Below are positions 33,797-43,008 of a stretch of 64,000 nt of DNA, piece by piece. Under the pieces are notes generated by a model that did no database searches, was not told the DNA's origin, and was given only the letters and a program-made list of their open reading frames with translations. Position numbers and translations under genes: made by a program. Numbering within the stretch: position 1 is the stretch's first letter; every line of letters starts with the position of its first letter. Origin of the DNA: Candidatus Fermentithermobacillaceae bacterium (lineage in GTDB: Bacteria; Bacillota; Sulfobacillia; Fermentithermobacillales; Fermentithermobacillaceae); contig DUQH01000035.1 of the NCBI GenBank assembly GCA_012837895.1, positions 1 to 64,000 on the forward strand, given 5' to 3'.

Positions 33797-34570
33797 TCAG
33801 CTTGCCTGACGTCCAATGATATACCTCATCGGATCTACTTCTTCCCTGAGTATCCTCAACTCCTCCTCGGTAGGCGGTAAAGACGTCCTGAGATCCTCGT
33901 CCCATAGCAGTTCAAAACCGGTGTTCTTGATGATATCTTCCTTTGTGATTCCCGGATGGATGGATTCAACCTTCATCTGCTTGGTCTTCAGGTCAAACCC
34001 CAGTACACACAAGTTAGTTATTACCTTGTAAGGGCCGGTATCCGGAGGGAGCCCTGCGTCCCCTCTTGCACCAGGGCCTGTCAGGTAACCTGGTGTTGTG
34101 ATGAAGTCCACCTTGTCAACAAACCGTCTCACATCATGAGGTGTGATCACCAAGGTGCGCCAGCACAAAGAAGCCAAGTCATTGGCCCCGCCCGAACCTG
34201 GAAAACGGACCTTTGGCTGCTTAAAGTCACCTATCACAGTGGAATTGATATTCCCGTACTTGTCTATTTGAGCGCCACCCAGGAAGCAATAGTCAATAAG
34301 GCCCCGTTGGCATGTTTCCATGATTTCCGGCATGCTAGAAGCCATAATAGCTTTGTGGAAGGTGCGCGAATCGCCCACTGAAATAGGCATAGTGGGCAGC
34401 TGGGGCCCTATCCCGCCTGCCTCAAACAGGATCATCAGGTTAGGCGCATGGGTTTTCTGGGCGAGCATCGCTGCTGCACATGGCGCGCCTGTGCCAACCA
34501 CCACAGTAGACCCGTCTTCCAAGATCCTGGAAGCCAGGCAAATCATGAGTTCCATGGCATTGTAGTCCAC
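33797..34570 (-). CDS. Family I CoA-transferase, beta subunit (GctB/IpdB-like)
   Basis: A 257-residue subunit of a two-part CoA-transferase. The likely catalytic Glu is in MILFEAGGIGPQLPTMP; GGAQIDKYGNINSTVIGDF and FPGSGGANDLASL are typical of the glutaconate CoA-transferase B group, which also includes IpdB-like hydrolases. Substrate is not fixed by sequence; the neighbouring thiolase favours a short-chain or 3-oxo acid. I chose GTG 34570: AAGGAGG lies 7 nt upstream. It is separated from the A subunit by 106 nt that carry a four-fold TGCTGTAA repeat. Confidence 0.9.
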   Translation of the reverse strand: MDYNAMELMICLASRILEDGSTVVVGTGAPCAAAMLAQKTHAPNLMILFEAGGIGPQLPTMPISVGDSRTFHKAIMASSMPEIMETCQRGLIDYCFLGGAQIDKYGNINSTVIGDFKQPKVRFPGSGGANDLASLCWRTLVITPHDVRRFVDKVDFITTPGYLTGPGARGDAGLPPDTGPYKVITNLCVLGFDLKTKQMKVESIHPGITKEDIIKNTGFELLWDEDLRTSLPPTEEELRILREEVDPMRYIIGRQAS

Positions 34571-34621
34571 TGAGGACCCTCCTTTCCTACTTGAGTCCAC
34601 GAGTTCCGGTATACCAGTACG

Positions 34622-34670
34622 TTACAGCAGTTGTGTTACAGCAATTCATTACAGCAATCCCCTTACAGCA
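34622..34670 (-). repeat. Four tandem TGCTGTAA motifs between the CoA-transferase genes
   Basis: On the plus strand TTACAGCA occurs at 34622, 34636, 34649 and 34663, spaced 14, 13 and 14 bp. Linkers between them differ. The array lies between the stop of the A-subunit gene and the ribosome site of the B-subunit gene, so it would be in the mRNA. Confidence 0.7.
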
Positions 34671-34676
34671 CTCCCG

Positions 34677-35693
34677 TCACATGGCAAGCTGGTCTAGCTC
34701 CTCTTCATCCTGGAAGAATTCTAACCTGCGCAGTTCAAGCAACCTCTTCTCCCCACCGCACACCTCCAGGTACTCGCTGAAGTCCTTGGTATTGAGAATG
34801 TATTTTTGCAGGAACGGCTCCAGGGTGCTTGGATGCCCGTCTGACGCCAGCCACTCTTTCAAGTGGTCCTCGTCAGAGAAATACTCGTAGGGCATATTTC
34901 CCGGGTAACTGCCGTAAGGCACATGGCAAACTGCATCAACGCAGTAATATGGGATAAATGTGCGAGAGGGGTCTTTCCGTATTTCTTCGTTGTCGATGAT
35001 CCTCTCAGTAGTGAGGATCACACGCTTGGCAGCCCTGGCAACATCAAAGTCAGACACGGTAATCCCGTCGATCTGGGCGTTTCCATACTTGTCTGCCCTG
35101 TGCACGTGAATAATCGCCACATCAGGATACAAGGCGGGAAGCGCCAAGAGTCTCTTGCCTGTGAACGGGCAGTTCACTACCTTAGCTGCGCTGTACTTGA
35201 ACGTATCAGTGCCAAACATTACCCTTGCAGGTATGAAGGGGATCCCCATAGCTGCAGCCCTGTACCTCCATGCAAGAGCTGCGTTGGTCCACTCGCAGAC
35301 TTCTATCTTTGCTTCTTCAAACAGCCGCCTGGCGGCCTTAGAGAGCCCCCTGGCTTCCAATCCTACAACGTAGGCAACATCAACCCGGTTTATTGCCCCG
35401 CCTGCAGCCAGGATTTGAAAATCATGTGTAGCTGTGTGGCCTGAAAGGCCCAACTCTTTTTTCCCCTGCCTCAGGATTTCGTGAAGCACTGCCGTGGGGA
35501 TACGGTTTGTCCCAAACCCTCCGATAGATACATAATCGCCATCCTGGATGAATAGGGAAACTGCCTGCTTTACGTCCATGACCTTGTCTTTCATGACCCT
35601 GGACTTGGAGCGGAAGTACTCCCTGGCTTTATCCGGATCAGGATCCGTGAAAAGCTTTCCTATTCCCCCGCCGTTCGCCAGCAATTCAGACAT
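34677..35693 (-). CDS. Family I CoA-transferase, alpha subunit (GctA-like)
   Basis: A 338-residue subunit that pairs with the beta subunit. The N-terminal substrate/CoA loop is DGDYVSIGGFGTNRIPTAVLHEI, and later blocks are WTNAALAWRYRAAAMGIPFIPAR and HVHRADKYGNAQIDGI, all typical of GctA. ATG 35693 has GGAGGTG 6 nt upstream. It is the first gene behind a sigma-54 promoter at 35725-35741. Together with the B subunit and thiolase it resembles the E. coli ato operon in function, though the subunits are the larger glutaconate type. Confidence 0.92.
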   Translation of the reverse strand: MSELLANGGGIGKLFTDPDPDKAREYFRSKSRVMKDKVMDVKQAVSLFIQDGDYVSIGGFGTNRIPTAVLHEILRQGKKELGLSGHTATHDFQILAAGGAINRVDVAYVVGLEARGLSKAARRLFEEAKIEVCEWTNAALAWRYRAAAMGIPFIPARVMFGTDTFKYSAAKVVNCPFTGKRLLALPALYPDVAIIHVHRADKYGNAQIDGITVSDFDVARAAKRVILTTERIIDNEEIRKDPSRTFIPYYCVDAVCHVPYGSYPGNMPYEYFSDEDHLKEWLASDGHPSTLEPFLQKYILNTKDFSEYLEVCGGEKRLLELRRLEFFQDEEELDQLAM

Positions 35694-35724
35694 GCTGCGC
35701 ACCTCCTTCAGCAACATCTCTTAA

Positions 35725-35741
35725 CGCAATTTGTGTGCCAA
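35725..35741 (-). promoter_or_regulatory. Sigma-54 promoter of the CoA-transferase/thiolase operon
   Basis: On the minus strand TTGGCAC, five nt, then TTGC: the full -24/-12 consensus (TGGCAC-N5-TTGC) with exact spacing. It lies about 32 nt before the A-subunit start, leaving a short leader with the Shine-Dalgarno. A sigma-54 activator is encoded directly upstream. Confidence 0.88.
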
Positions 35742-35846
35742 GATCACAAAGCCGGTAGACAGAAGAGGTTCACGCATTCTTGCTGCTGGGAAGTTGCCAC
35801 ATTCACGGTGAGCCAAAGCATGTTTGTGGGAAGCTAAGTAAGCTGT

Positions 35847-35864
35847 TGTGCACTGTTTTGCACA
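35847..35864. promoter_or_regulatory. Candidate activator-binding palindrome (UAS)
   Basis: TGTGCA (35847-35852) and TGCACA (35859-35864) form an exact dyad with a 6-nt spacer. It lies about 115 bp upstream of the sigma-54 core and 5 bp past the activator's stop codon, a usual distance for an NtrC-type enhancer site. Confidence 0.55.
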
Positions 35865-35868
35865 CTTG

Positions 35869-37296
35869 TCACACGATGCCATACTCCCTTAGTTTGGTGT
35901 AAAGAGTCCTTCTGGACACCCTGAGGTAGTCGGCCGCCAGTGTCCGGTTGCCATCAAACATCTCCAAGGCGCTCAAAATCAGTTGTTTTTCTATGCCGGC
36001 CCAGGCCTGCTTCTTGAGCTGTGTGAGCCCCAAACCAGGCTCATTCTCGAAGAGTTTATTGAGATCTCCGCCAGGCATCCCTGGGGCAGAACCCTGTGAA
36101 GGATTGCTGTCCTTGGTGCCCCAATCAGGATCCCACAGAAATGGCGGCAGATCCCGCTTTCTGACCACAGGATCGTCACAGAGCAGGGACAGCTGCTGCA
36201 TAATATTCTTGAGTTCCCTCACGTTTCCGGGCCACGGGTAGGACACAAGTATATCCATTGCGTCTTCTTGGATCGTCAACGGAGCTGTATTGCGTTTCCC
36301 TGCGAACTCCTTAAGAAAGTGCTTTGCCAGCACAGGTATGTCTTCTTTTCTCTCCCTGAGCGGCGGTATGGTGATGGGAAACACTGCAAGCCGGAAGTAC
36401 AGGTCTTGCCTGAACCGCCCGTTCCTGACTTCGTCCCGCAGATCCTTGTTGGTGGCAGCCACAATCCTTACGTCGATTGGCAACCGCCTGGTGCCGCCAA
36501 GCCGGTCTATTTGATTCTCCTCCAACACCCGCAAGATCTTAGGCTGCATAGGCAGGGGCAGTTCACCAACCTCGTCTAGGAACACTGTCCCGCAATGGGC
36601 AAGCTCAAACTTCCCTGGTTTGGCCCTCCGCGCTCCTGAAAACGCACCTTCTTCATAACCGAAAAGCTCGCTTTCAAGCAAATGCTCAGGGAGGGCAGCG
36701 CAGTTGACCGGCACAAACGGTTTATCTTTCCTGGGCGAGGCGTAATGAATCGCCTTGGCCACAATTTCCTTGCCTGTCCCGCTTTCCCCCTGTACCAGCA
36801 CACATACATCGCTGCTTGAAACCCGCTCGATCACTGAAAACAGTTCTATCATCTTGGGGGAAACGGTGATGATGTTCTTGAGATGAAACCTCTCTTCAAG
36901 TTCCCGCCGGAGCCGTGTGACTTCGTTAGTAAGCCTTGAATACCTGAGTGCCCCTTGAACAACATGCTTGAGTTCTTCAACGTCAAAAGGCTTGGTGATG
37001 TAATCATAGGCCCCGGACTTCATGGCCTGGACTGCGGTTTTCACTTCCCCGTAAGCTGTCATGATTATTACAGGGCCCTGATACCCTTGGACCTTCAGTT
37101 TCTCAAGGGTCTGCAAGCCGCTCATGTCAGGAAGCCTGAGATCGAGCATGACAAGGTGAACCTCCTGATCTCTTGCTGTTTGGAGCCCGCGTTCTGCAGT
37201 GTGTGCCCCCAAAACATCATAGGTGTCGCCGAAAATCTCGCGGAACAGCCACACTATATTGGACTCGTCATCGATTACCAGAATCTTCTCTCTCAT
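35869..37296 (-). CDS. NtrC/AtoC-family sigma-54 activator, response regulator
   Basis: A 475-residue protein with receiver domain (acceptor Asp in [12 protein letters not shown], residue about 52), AAA+ domain (Walker [16 protein letters not shown]; sigma-54 contact loop GAFSGA, a variant of GAFTGA; Walker [12 protein letters not shown]) and a Fis-type helix-turn-helix at the C-terminus ([21 protein letters not shown]). It should oligomerise when phosphorylated and remodel sigma-54 polymerase. It lies 33 nt after the histidine kinase and directly before the sigma-54-driven CoA-transferase operon, so it is the probable activator of that operon. Confidence 0.95.
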   Translation of the reverse strand: MREKILVIDDESNIVWLFREIFGDTYDVLGAHTAERGLQTARDQEVHLVMLDLRLPDMSGLQTLEKLKVQGYQGPVIIMTAYGEVKTAVQAMKSGAYDYITKPFDVEELKHVVQGALRYSRLTNEVTRLRRELEERFHLKNIITVSPKMIELFSVIERVSSSDVCVLVQGESGTGKEIVAKAIHYASPRKDKPFVPVNCAALPEHLLESELFGYEEGAFSGARRAKPGKFELAHCGTVFLDEVGELPLPMQPKILRVLEENQIDRLGGTRRLPIDVRIVAATNKDLRDEVRNGRFRQDLYFRLAVFPITIPPLRERKEDIPVLAKHFLKEFAGKRNTAPLTIQEDAMDILVSYPWPGNVRELKNIMQQLSLLCDDPVVRKRDLPPFLWDPDWGTKDSNPSQGSAPGMPGGDLNKLFENEPGLGLTQLKKQAWAGIEKQLILSALEMFDGNRTLAADYLRVSRRTLYTKLREYGIV

Positions 37297-37329
37297 AGTT
37301 CTCTCCCTGTCATAGTTCTCCCCCTGAGA

Positions 37330-39093
37330 CTACTCCGGAGCCGTGACCACCGGCAGCCTAATCCAGAAACAGCTGCCCTTTCCCGGAGTTGAATCGACCT
37401 CAAGGAATCCCTGGTGTTCGTAGATAATCCGCTGCACCAGGGGGAGCCCAAGCCCGGTTCCGCCCTTCCTTGTAGTAAAGAACATATCAAAAATCTGCGG
37501 CCTGTGCTCAGGAAGCACGCCCAAACCGGTGTCTTCAACCGAGATAGTAAGGTACTTGGAGCCGGCAGCCCACCGGGCTGTCACCCTGAGAGTTCCTCCT
37601 TCAGGCATGGCCTGAATCCCGTTCAGAAACAAGTTCATGAGCGCCTGTATGAGATGTTCAGAATCAGCCATCACCTCCGGAAGACTGTCAGGTGGGTTAA
37701 ACTCAACCACAGTGTTGTTTATCTTAGCGTAGGGGGAAATCAGGTCGCACGCGCGCTTGAGTATAGGGATCACATCTACCTGTAACATTTGAGGCTGGGA
37801 AAACCTTGAGAAATTCAACAGCGACTCAATCGTCCTGTCTATTCTAGCGATCTCTTCTATCACTATTCCCGAAAACTTGCTCAAGAAGTTCCGGTCATCC
37901 AGGCGTTCAGGCAAGAGAGACACAGCGCCCTTGACCACTGTAAGAGGATTCCTCACTTCGTGGGCGATTGCAGCGGCCAGCTCGCCTACTGCTGCCAGCC
38001 TTTCTATCCGCTCCAGACGTTCTTCCTGAGCCCTGGCTTCTTTCAAGTCTTCCAGGATGATTATATGGCCGTAACTCTCGGGTTCCCCGGCTGGAGAACC
38101 CCAACTGGAGGACGTGCTCACTGCCGTGGTTACCATTGTGACCAGCTTTTCCGCACCACCTGCGGCCGCGGGAACGTTGACAAACCTGTTCTTAGCCCCC
38201 TTCACAGGGTCATCCAGGGCAAAATGGGGATCAATCCCGATATTGTGCAGCATGTCGCGTACGGGCATTGAAACAAGTTGGGCAGGAGGGATGCCTAGTA
38301 TGTCCTTAATGCCTGACGAAGTAAAGCTTATAAGCCCGTCAGGCTCAGCCAGGATCACCGCAAGGCTTAGGCTGTCAAGGAAAAGCTTGAGGTATCTTTC
38401 CAGCCGCTCGAGCCCCTGGGTTATGGCGCCAGAACCTTCCCGGGACTCCTCCCCTTTGAACAACAGCACCCGCGAGGCGAACAAGAGCAGCCCTGTAAGC
38501 CCCAGGAGGGGTTCGATGTTTTCTGAAAAAAACACTTCCCTTGCGCCCATCCTGATCTGGGAATACACGTCCTCAAGAGTCTCATTGGCCCAAACAAACC
38601 CGATGGCTTCACCGTTGCGTATAAGCGGCCGCATGCAATTCATTATTTCACCCCGGACCATGGAACCTACGCCTACAGTCTCTTTGCCTGAAGCCATCGC
38701 TTGCCATCCAAGGTGGTCCGGGCCAAGATCCATGCCTACTTTGGAACCGAACCGTTCACTTGGACCATATGCAACTATAGCCCTCAATTCCTTGGAATAA
38801 TATCCGGCCCCTACCCCCCGGTAGGCCAAAGACACCATATCTACAAAAGGTGCAAGTGCACTGTTCAAAGCGGCAACCTTCTCTTCCCGGCTGCCATCCC
38901 GGACAATGTCATCGAAACCGCCGGCCAGGTGAGAATCAAGCAATCGCGCAATACCAAACAACTTCTCTGCTTTCTCCTCAATGAGGGCAGCCTCAGCTTT
39001 TTGAACCAGAAGATACCTTGACTTCATTGTCGGTTCACCCATCCCAGGTTCTTTACCCACGTTCCGTAGATGCCTTAGGTTCCTCAGGTTCAT
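37330..39093 (-). CDS. Sensor histidine kinase, partner of the sigma-54 activator
   Basis: About 587 residues. The N-terminal half (KAEAALIEEKAEKLFGIARLLDSHL) resembles the sensory region of AtoS/ZraS-type kinases, then a possible short membrane segment (LLGLTGLLLFASRVLLF), a PAS domain (VILAEPDGLISFTSSG) and the kinase core: H-box ELAAAIAHEVRNPLTVVKG, N-box LMNLFLNGIQAMPEGG, G1 SVEDTGLGV and G2 TGLGLPLVQRI. I chose ATG 39093 (GGAG 5 nt upstream); the exact start is unsure, since no N-terminal transmembrane helix is visible. Likely ligand: a short-chain acid, by analogy to AtoS; this is inference. Confidence 0.9.
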   Translation of the reverse strand: MNLRNLRHLRNVGKEPGMGEPTMKSRYLLVQKAEAALIEEKAEKLFGIARLLDSHLAGGFDDIVRDGSREEKVAALNSALAPFVDMVSLAYRGVGAGYYSKELRAIVAYGPSERFGSKVGMDLGPDHLGWQAMASGKETVGVGSMVRGEIMNCMRPLIRNGEAIGFVWANETLEDVYSQIRMGAREVFFSENIEPLLGLTGLLLFASRVLLFKGEESREGSGAITQGLERLERYLKLFLDSLSLAVILAEPDGLISFTSSGIKDILGIPPAQLVSMPVRDMLHNIGIDPHFALDDPVKGAKNRFVNVPAAAGGAEKLVTMVTTAVSTSSSWGSPAGEPESYGHIIILEDLKEARAQEERLERIERLAAVGELAAAIAHEVRNPLTVVKGAVSLLPERLDDRNFLSKFSGIVIEEIARIDRTIESLLNFSRFSQPQMLQVDVIPILKRACDLISPYAKINNTVVEFNPPDSLPEVMADSEHLIQALMNLFLNGIQAMPEGGTLRVTARWAAGSKYLTISVEDTGLGVLPEHRPQIFDMFFTTRKGGTGLGLPLVQRIIYEHQGFLEVDSTPGKGSCFWIRLPVVTAPE

Positions 39094-39191
39094 CAGTTCT
39101 CCGCGCCTGAAGAAGTTCCTTTGTGCATGTAGGAAATAATAAGCACCATGGCCGTAGATTAAGGTACAATAATCATGAGGTGGCGATTGAG

Positions 39192-39770
39192 TTGGTAGCA
39201 AGAGACAAGAAACTTGAAGCTTTGCACAATTTCAGCCTCATGGTGATTAGAAACCCCCTGCTTAGTTACTTGATGGGCTTTCTCACCGGACAAGTAGACC
39301 GGGTCCACTTCGTTGCTGACCTAAGAGGGGCAGATGTAGCGGTCAAGCTATGTATAAGGCGAAAGGCACTGTGGCCAAATGAGCCTTTCCAGGCAACGGT
39401 AGCAGGCGTTTCTATGCCAAATCCAATGTCTTTTGTGCAAGCAGTAAGTAACAAGCAAGCTGAAATCTGTGTGATGCTCGATTTTAACAATGCCGAGGAC
39501 ACCGGCTGGTACCAGGAGGTTCTGCTTCCTGATGTTTCGTACGTGAAAGACACCTTGGAAGCAGCTCACGAGGAATCGTCAAGGCTCAAACGTGAAATGG
39601 ACAGGGTACTGGATATTTATCGCGAATGCAAAGTTATGCTTGACTCTGCCGCTCCTGATAGGAAAAAAGAAATGGAATTCTACATAACCCTTGCGGAACA
39701 GCAGCTTAAGCAGCTGAGCAACCAATTGGATGAGCTCAATGCAAGGATGAAACAATGGAACGAAACGTGA
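39192..39770 (+). CDS. Hypothetical protein with C-terminal coiled coil
   Basis: A 192-residue soluble protein I cannot assign firmly. The first half includes NPLLSYLMGFLTGQVDRVHFVADLRG and ICVMLDFNNAEDTGWYQEVLLPD; the second half (from about residue 110) is a heptad-rich coiled coil ending LAEQQLKQLSNQLDELNARMKQW. The VHFV element recalls YpiB/ReoY-type (UPF0302) proteins, but the match is faint. The best start is TTG 39192, with GAGGTGG 8 nt upstream. It is divergent from the histidine kinase and convergent with cobO. Confidence 0.7.
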   Translation: MVARDKKLEALHNFSLMVIRNPLLSYLMGFLTGQVDRVHFVADLRGADVAVKLCIRRKALWPNEPFQATVAGVSMPNPMSFVQAVSNKQAEICVMLDFNNAEDTGWYQEVLLPDVSYVKDTLEAAHEESSRLKREMDRVLDIYRECKVMLDSAAPDRKKEMEFYITLAEQQLKQLSNQLDELNARMKQWNET

Positions 39771-39790
39771 CTTGTACCTCCGGAAACCCC

Positions 39791-40327
39791 CTAGAACTCT
39801 ATGCCTTCCCTTGCCGGTATTCCTTTTGCGTAATGATGCTTGACTTCTCTTACTTCAGATACCATGTCAGCAATCGCCAGGATTTCGCCAGGGCAATACC
39901 TTCCGGTAAGCACCAAGTCCGTACCTTCAGGCGCCCCTGCCAACAGTTCCTTCACCTGCGCAGTTGAAACCAGGCCGCAAGCCATAGCTACACAAATCTC
40001 GTCAAGCACCACAAGCCCGTACTGTCTTGACTGGAGCGCCTCGGCCGCCCTCTTCAGGCCGTTTTGGGCCAGTTCCCTGTCTATAGCTTCAGGGTTTGAA
40101 AGATCCACAAACTCGTCCCGCCCACACTGCTCTATTTCCAGAAGCGGCAAGTATTTTTCAGCTGCTATTCTTTCTCCGTACACCTTGCCCTTGCCTTTCA
40201 TGAACTGGAGGAACAATACCCGCCTGCCCCAACCGGCCTGTCTCAGCGCCAATCCCAGGGCTGCAGTTGTCTTGCCTTTGCCGTCTCCTGTATAAACCAT
40301 TATCAAGCCTTTGCCTGCATCTCCCAA
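39791..40327 (-). CDS. cobO: Cob(I)yrinic acid a,c-diamide adenosyltransferase
   Basis: CobA/CobO/BtuR family. It transfers the adenosyl group of ATP to cob(I)alamin or its precursor. P-loop YTGDGKGKTTAALGLALRQAG at the N-terminus, FLQFMKG, and VLDEICVAMACGLV; 178 residues, normal length. The start is TTG 40327, six nt after AGGAGGTG; a GTG three codons earlier overlaps that ribosome site. No cobalamin riboswitch is visible upstream, but a 7-13-7 palindrome lies 80 bp before the gene. Confidence 0.94.
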   Translation of the reverse strand: MGDAGKGLIMVYTGDGKGKTTAALGLALRQAGWGRRVLFLQFMKGKGKVYGERIAAEKYLPLLEIEQCGRDEFVDLSNPEAIDRELAQNGLKRAAEALQSRQYGLVVLDEICVAMACGLVSTAQVKELLAGAPEGTDLVLTGRYCPGEILAIADMVSEVREVKHHYAKGIPAREGIEF

Positions 40328-40405
40328 GCCCCACACCTCCTGTTCGTGCTGGTTTCTGCAACCATGGTCAAATCTCCTTTGAGGTCATTTCAACAGTTGT
40401 CACTT

Positions 40406-40432
40406 ATGCTGTAAACTAAGGATACACAGCAT
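40406..40432. repeat. Perfect 7-13-7 palindrome between cobO and ftsK
   Basis: ATGCTGT (40406-40412) and ACAGCAT (40426-40432) are exact inverted repeats with a 13-nt spacer, in the 250-bp divergent gap. It may be an operator for cobO (minus) or ftsK (plus). I see no clear sigma-A promoter in the rest of 40328-40579. Confidence 0.55.
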
Positions 40433-40579
40433 CATCCGCAAATAACCGGGCTAAGAGGTGTTTTGGGCCAGGATAGAAGGAATTTGTGCAGGCTTTCGGG
40501 AAATCTACTTGAAAAGCACGCAAATAATCCGGGGTTACTATCGAGTTTAGTATAAAGGAGCTTCTTTGGAGGGTTCTCA

Positions 40580-42919
40580 TTGGCTAGACGGCAAAAGACA
40601 AATACAAGGACCAGGGATCCAAAACCCACAAGATGGCCCTGGATAGCCAGCCTCATTTTGGGGATATTTTTCGTTACTGCCCTCGGCGTATCAACCTCGA
40701 AACCCACAGGGCACGGACGGGCGATCACAATGACCCTTTGGGTGGCAAGGCGCATCGCATCCCTAACGGGAGATCTGGCTATGTACTTGTGTTTTCTGAT
40801 AGTGCTCACTTCGCTAGCTAAGATTGCAAGGCCGGAAGGCACGCTTCCCAGGCCTGTGGCCGGGCTGTGGATGCTGCTCATAATGTTGTCTGCCCTTTGG
40901 CACGATATCAAAGTTCCCTGGGACAACACTTTCGACATGGCCAAGATGGGGGCAGGCGGAGGGCTCATAGGCGCATCCCTGGATTGGTTCCTGAGGGTAG
41001 CTCTTGGAAGATTCGGGGCGATCGCATTGATTCTTATGGGCATGTGGTCAGGTTTCAGCATGCTGGTAAACAAACCTGTTCACACTCCCCTGAGCGTGTT
41101 GTGGTTCTTGTGGCTGACCGGCTGGCGCAAAGTACAAGGTTTTTTTGCAAACTTGTTCAGGCCCCAGGGCCCTGCTGAAGAGGACATTGAGTATGAAGCC
41201 CTGGAGAGTCTTGCCGGGCAGGCAGACGATATCGTGGGTGACCCTTCATATGAGGACGGGCAAATGAGTTCCTTCTCAGCTACTGTGTCACAGATTCAAG
41301 AGCGGCTTTCTAGCATGGACAAAGCTGAGGAACCTGTGTATGAAGAAACTGCTGCCAGCGAAACCGGGGAAGAAACATTCACCCCACTGAGCATGGAGCA
41401 GCGTCCCTTGAGTGAAGAGTTGTTTTACGAGCTGCCGCCCCTGTCTATACTTGATAAACCGCAGCCTAGGAAGCGTATGCACCACTCACAGCTGCTTCAG
41501 GAGAAAGCCAAAATAATCGAAAAAACCTTGTACTCGTTCGGGGTGACAGCTAAGGTGGTGGAGGTTGCCAGGGGGCCTGCTGCAACCCGTTTTGAGCTGC
41601 AACCAGGCCCGGGAGTGAAAGTATCCAGCATTGTAAACCTGTCTCAAGACCTGGCGCTCGCCCTGGCAGCCCAAGACGTCCGGATTGAAGCACCTATTCC
41701 AGGCAAGTCGGCAGTTGGAATCGAAGTGCCAAACAAGGATATCTCAATAGTCCACATAAGGGAAGTGCTCGAATCGAAACCATTCAGAAGCAGCCCTTCC
41801 CCTCTGACCGTAGCCCTTGGCAAAGATATTTCAGGCCGGCCTGTGGTCACCACTCTGGAAAAATGCGTTCATCTGCTTATTGCAGGTGCTACAGGCGCAG
41901 GAAAGAGCGTCTGTATAAACTCAATAATAACCAGTATATTGTTTAAGGCCCGCCCTGACCAAGTCAAACTCCTGCTCATTGACCCTAAACGGGTGGAGCT
42001 TTCTGCATGGTCCCAGGTGCCACACCTGATTGCACCTGTGGTCACAGACCCGAAAAAAGCTTCGTCAGCCCTGCGATGGGCGATTAAAGAAATGGAATCC
42101 AGGTATGAGCAGTTCACAAAAGTAGGCACCCGCGATGTGGACAGGTACAACGAGATAGCCACTCCTCCTGGAAGCATAAAGCCTGCCCTGCCCTATATTG
42201 TGATCATCATCGATGAGCTGTCTGACTTGATGATGGTAGCCCCGGCTGAAGTGGAAGACTCGATTTTCCGGCTTGCGCAGATGGCCAGGGCAGCAGGAAT
42301 ACACCTGGTTGTTGCAACCCAGAGGCCGTCGGTGGATGTGATTACCGGCACCATCAAAGCAAACATCCCGTCAAGGATCGCGTTTGCAGTGTCTTCACAG
42401 ACAGACTCAAGGACCATTTTGGACATGGGCGGAGCTGAGAAACTTCTGGGCCGCGGTGACATGCTGTTCTTCCCTGTAGGAGCGGTCAAGCCCCTCCGGG
42501 CACAAGGATCATACATATCTGAACGGGAAATCGACGAAATGGTGTCGTTCATATCCAGCCAGGCCAAGCCGCAATTTGTCCAGGGGGTACTCTCGGTTTC
42601 CGAATCTACAGCCCAGGCACCTCAAATACAAGATGATCCCCTGTTTTCCCAAGCTCTCAGGATCGTGATCGAAGCTAAGCAGGCATCTGTTTCACTGCTT
42701 CAGAGAAGGCTTCCAATCGGGTATTCAAGGGCAGCCAGGCTGATTGACGCCATGGAGTTAAAGGGTTACATAGGCCCCTATGAGGGCTCAAAACCCAGGG
42801 AAGTCAAGATAACCATGGGCGAATACTTGCGCCTTTTTGAAAGCCAGGGCGAAAGCGAAAACCTACAGCCTGAGCCAGGAAACGGATCCGGCCAGCCAAA
42901 CGGCTCCCACCGGCAATAG
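40580..42919 (+). CDS. ftsK: FtsK/SpoIIIE DNA translocase
   Basis: A 779-residue septal DNA pump. Four transmembrane helices lie in the first 170 residues, then a linker rich in Glu and Pro, then the RecA-like motor with Walker [14 protein letters not shown] and Walker [15 protein letters not shown], the FtsK signature ([45 protein letters not shown]) and the C-terminal gamma winged helix ([22 protein letters not shown]) that reads KOPS/SRS polarity sites. It moves the chromosome through the division or sporulation septum. The start is TTG 40580, six nt after GGAGGG. Confidence 0.96.
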   Translation: MARRQKTNTRTRDPKPTRWPWIASLILGIFFVTALGVSTSKPTGHGRAITMTLWVARRIASLTGDLAMYLCFLIVLTSLAKIARPEGTLPRPVAGLWMLLIMLSALWHDIKVPWDNTFDMAKMGAGGGLIGASLDWFLRVALGRFGAIALILMGMWSGFSMLVNKPVHTPLSVLWFLWLTGWRKVQGFFANLFRPQGPAEEDIEYEALESLAGQADDIVGDPSYEDGQMSSFSATVSQIQERLSSMDKAEEPVYEETAASETGEETFTPLSMEQRPLSEELFYELPPLSILDKPQPRKRMHHSQLLQEKAKIIEKTLYSFGVTAKVVEVARGPAATRFELQPGPGVKVSSIVNLSQDLALALAAQDVRIEAPIPGKSAVGIEVPNKDISIVHIREVLESKPFRSSPSPLTVALGKDISGRPVVTTLEKCVHLLIAGATGAGKSVCINSIITSILFKARPDQVKLLLIDPKRVELSAWSQVPHLIAPVVTDPKKASSALRWAIKEMESRYEQFTKVGTRDVDRYNEIATPPGSIKPALPYIVIIIDELSDLMMVAPAEVEDSIFRLAQMARAAGIHLVVATQRPSVDVITGTIKANIPSRIAFAVSSQTDSRTILDMGGAEKLLGRGDMLFFPVGAVKPLRAQGSYISEREIDEMVSFISSQAKPQFVQGVLSVSESTAQAPQIQDDPLFSQALRIVIEAKQASVSLLQRRLPIGYSRAARLIDAMELKGYIGPYEGSKPREVKITMGEYLRLFESQGESENLQPEPGNGSGQPNGSHRQ

Positions 42920-43008
42920 ACGGTAACACTGTTCCATATGGCGGGAACAACGGCTCCTTATTGAAGCGCACGGGGTGTTCTGCTTACTATGGGCTTGTTA
43001 GCAGTTCG

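Noticed and set aside
40432-41073. Minus-strand frame opposite the ftsK start
   Set aside because: It is a shadow of the FtsK membrane domain, which is clear on the plus strand.
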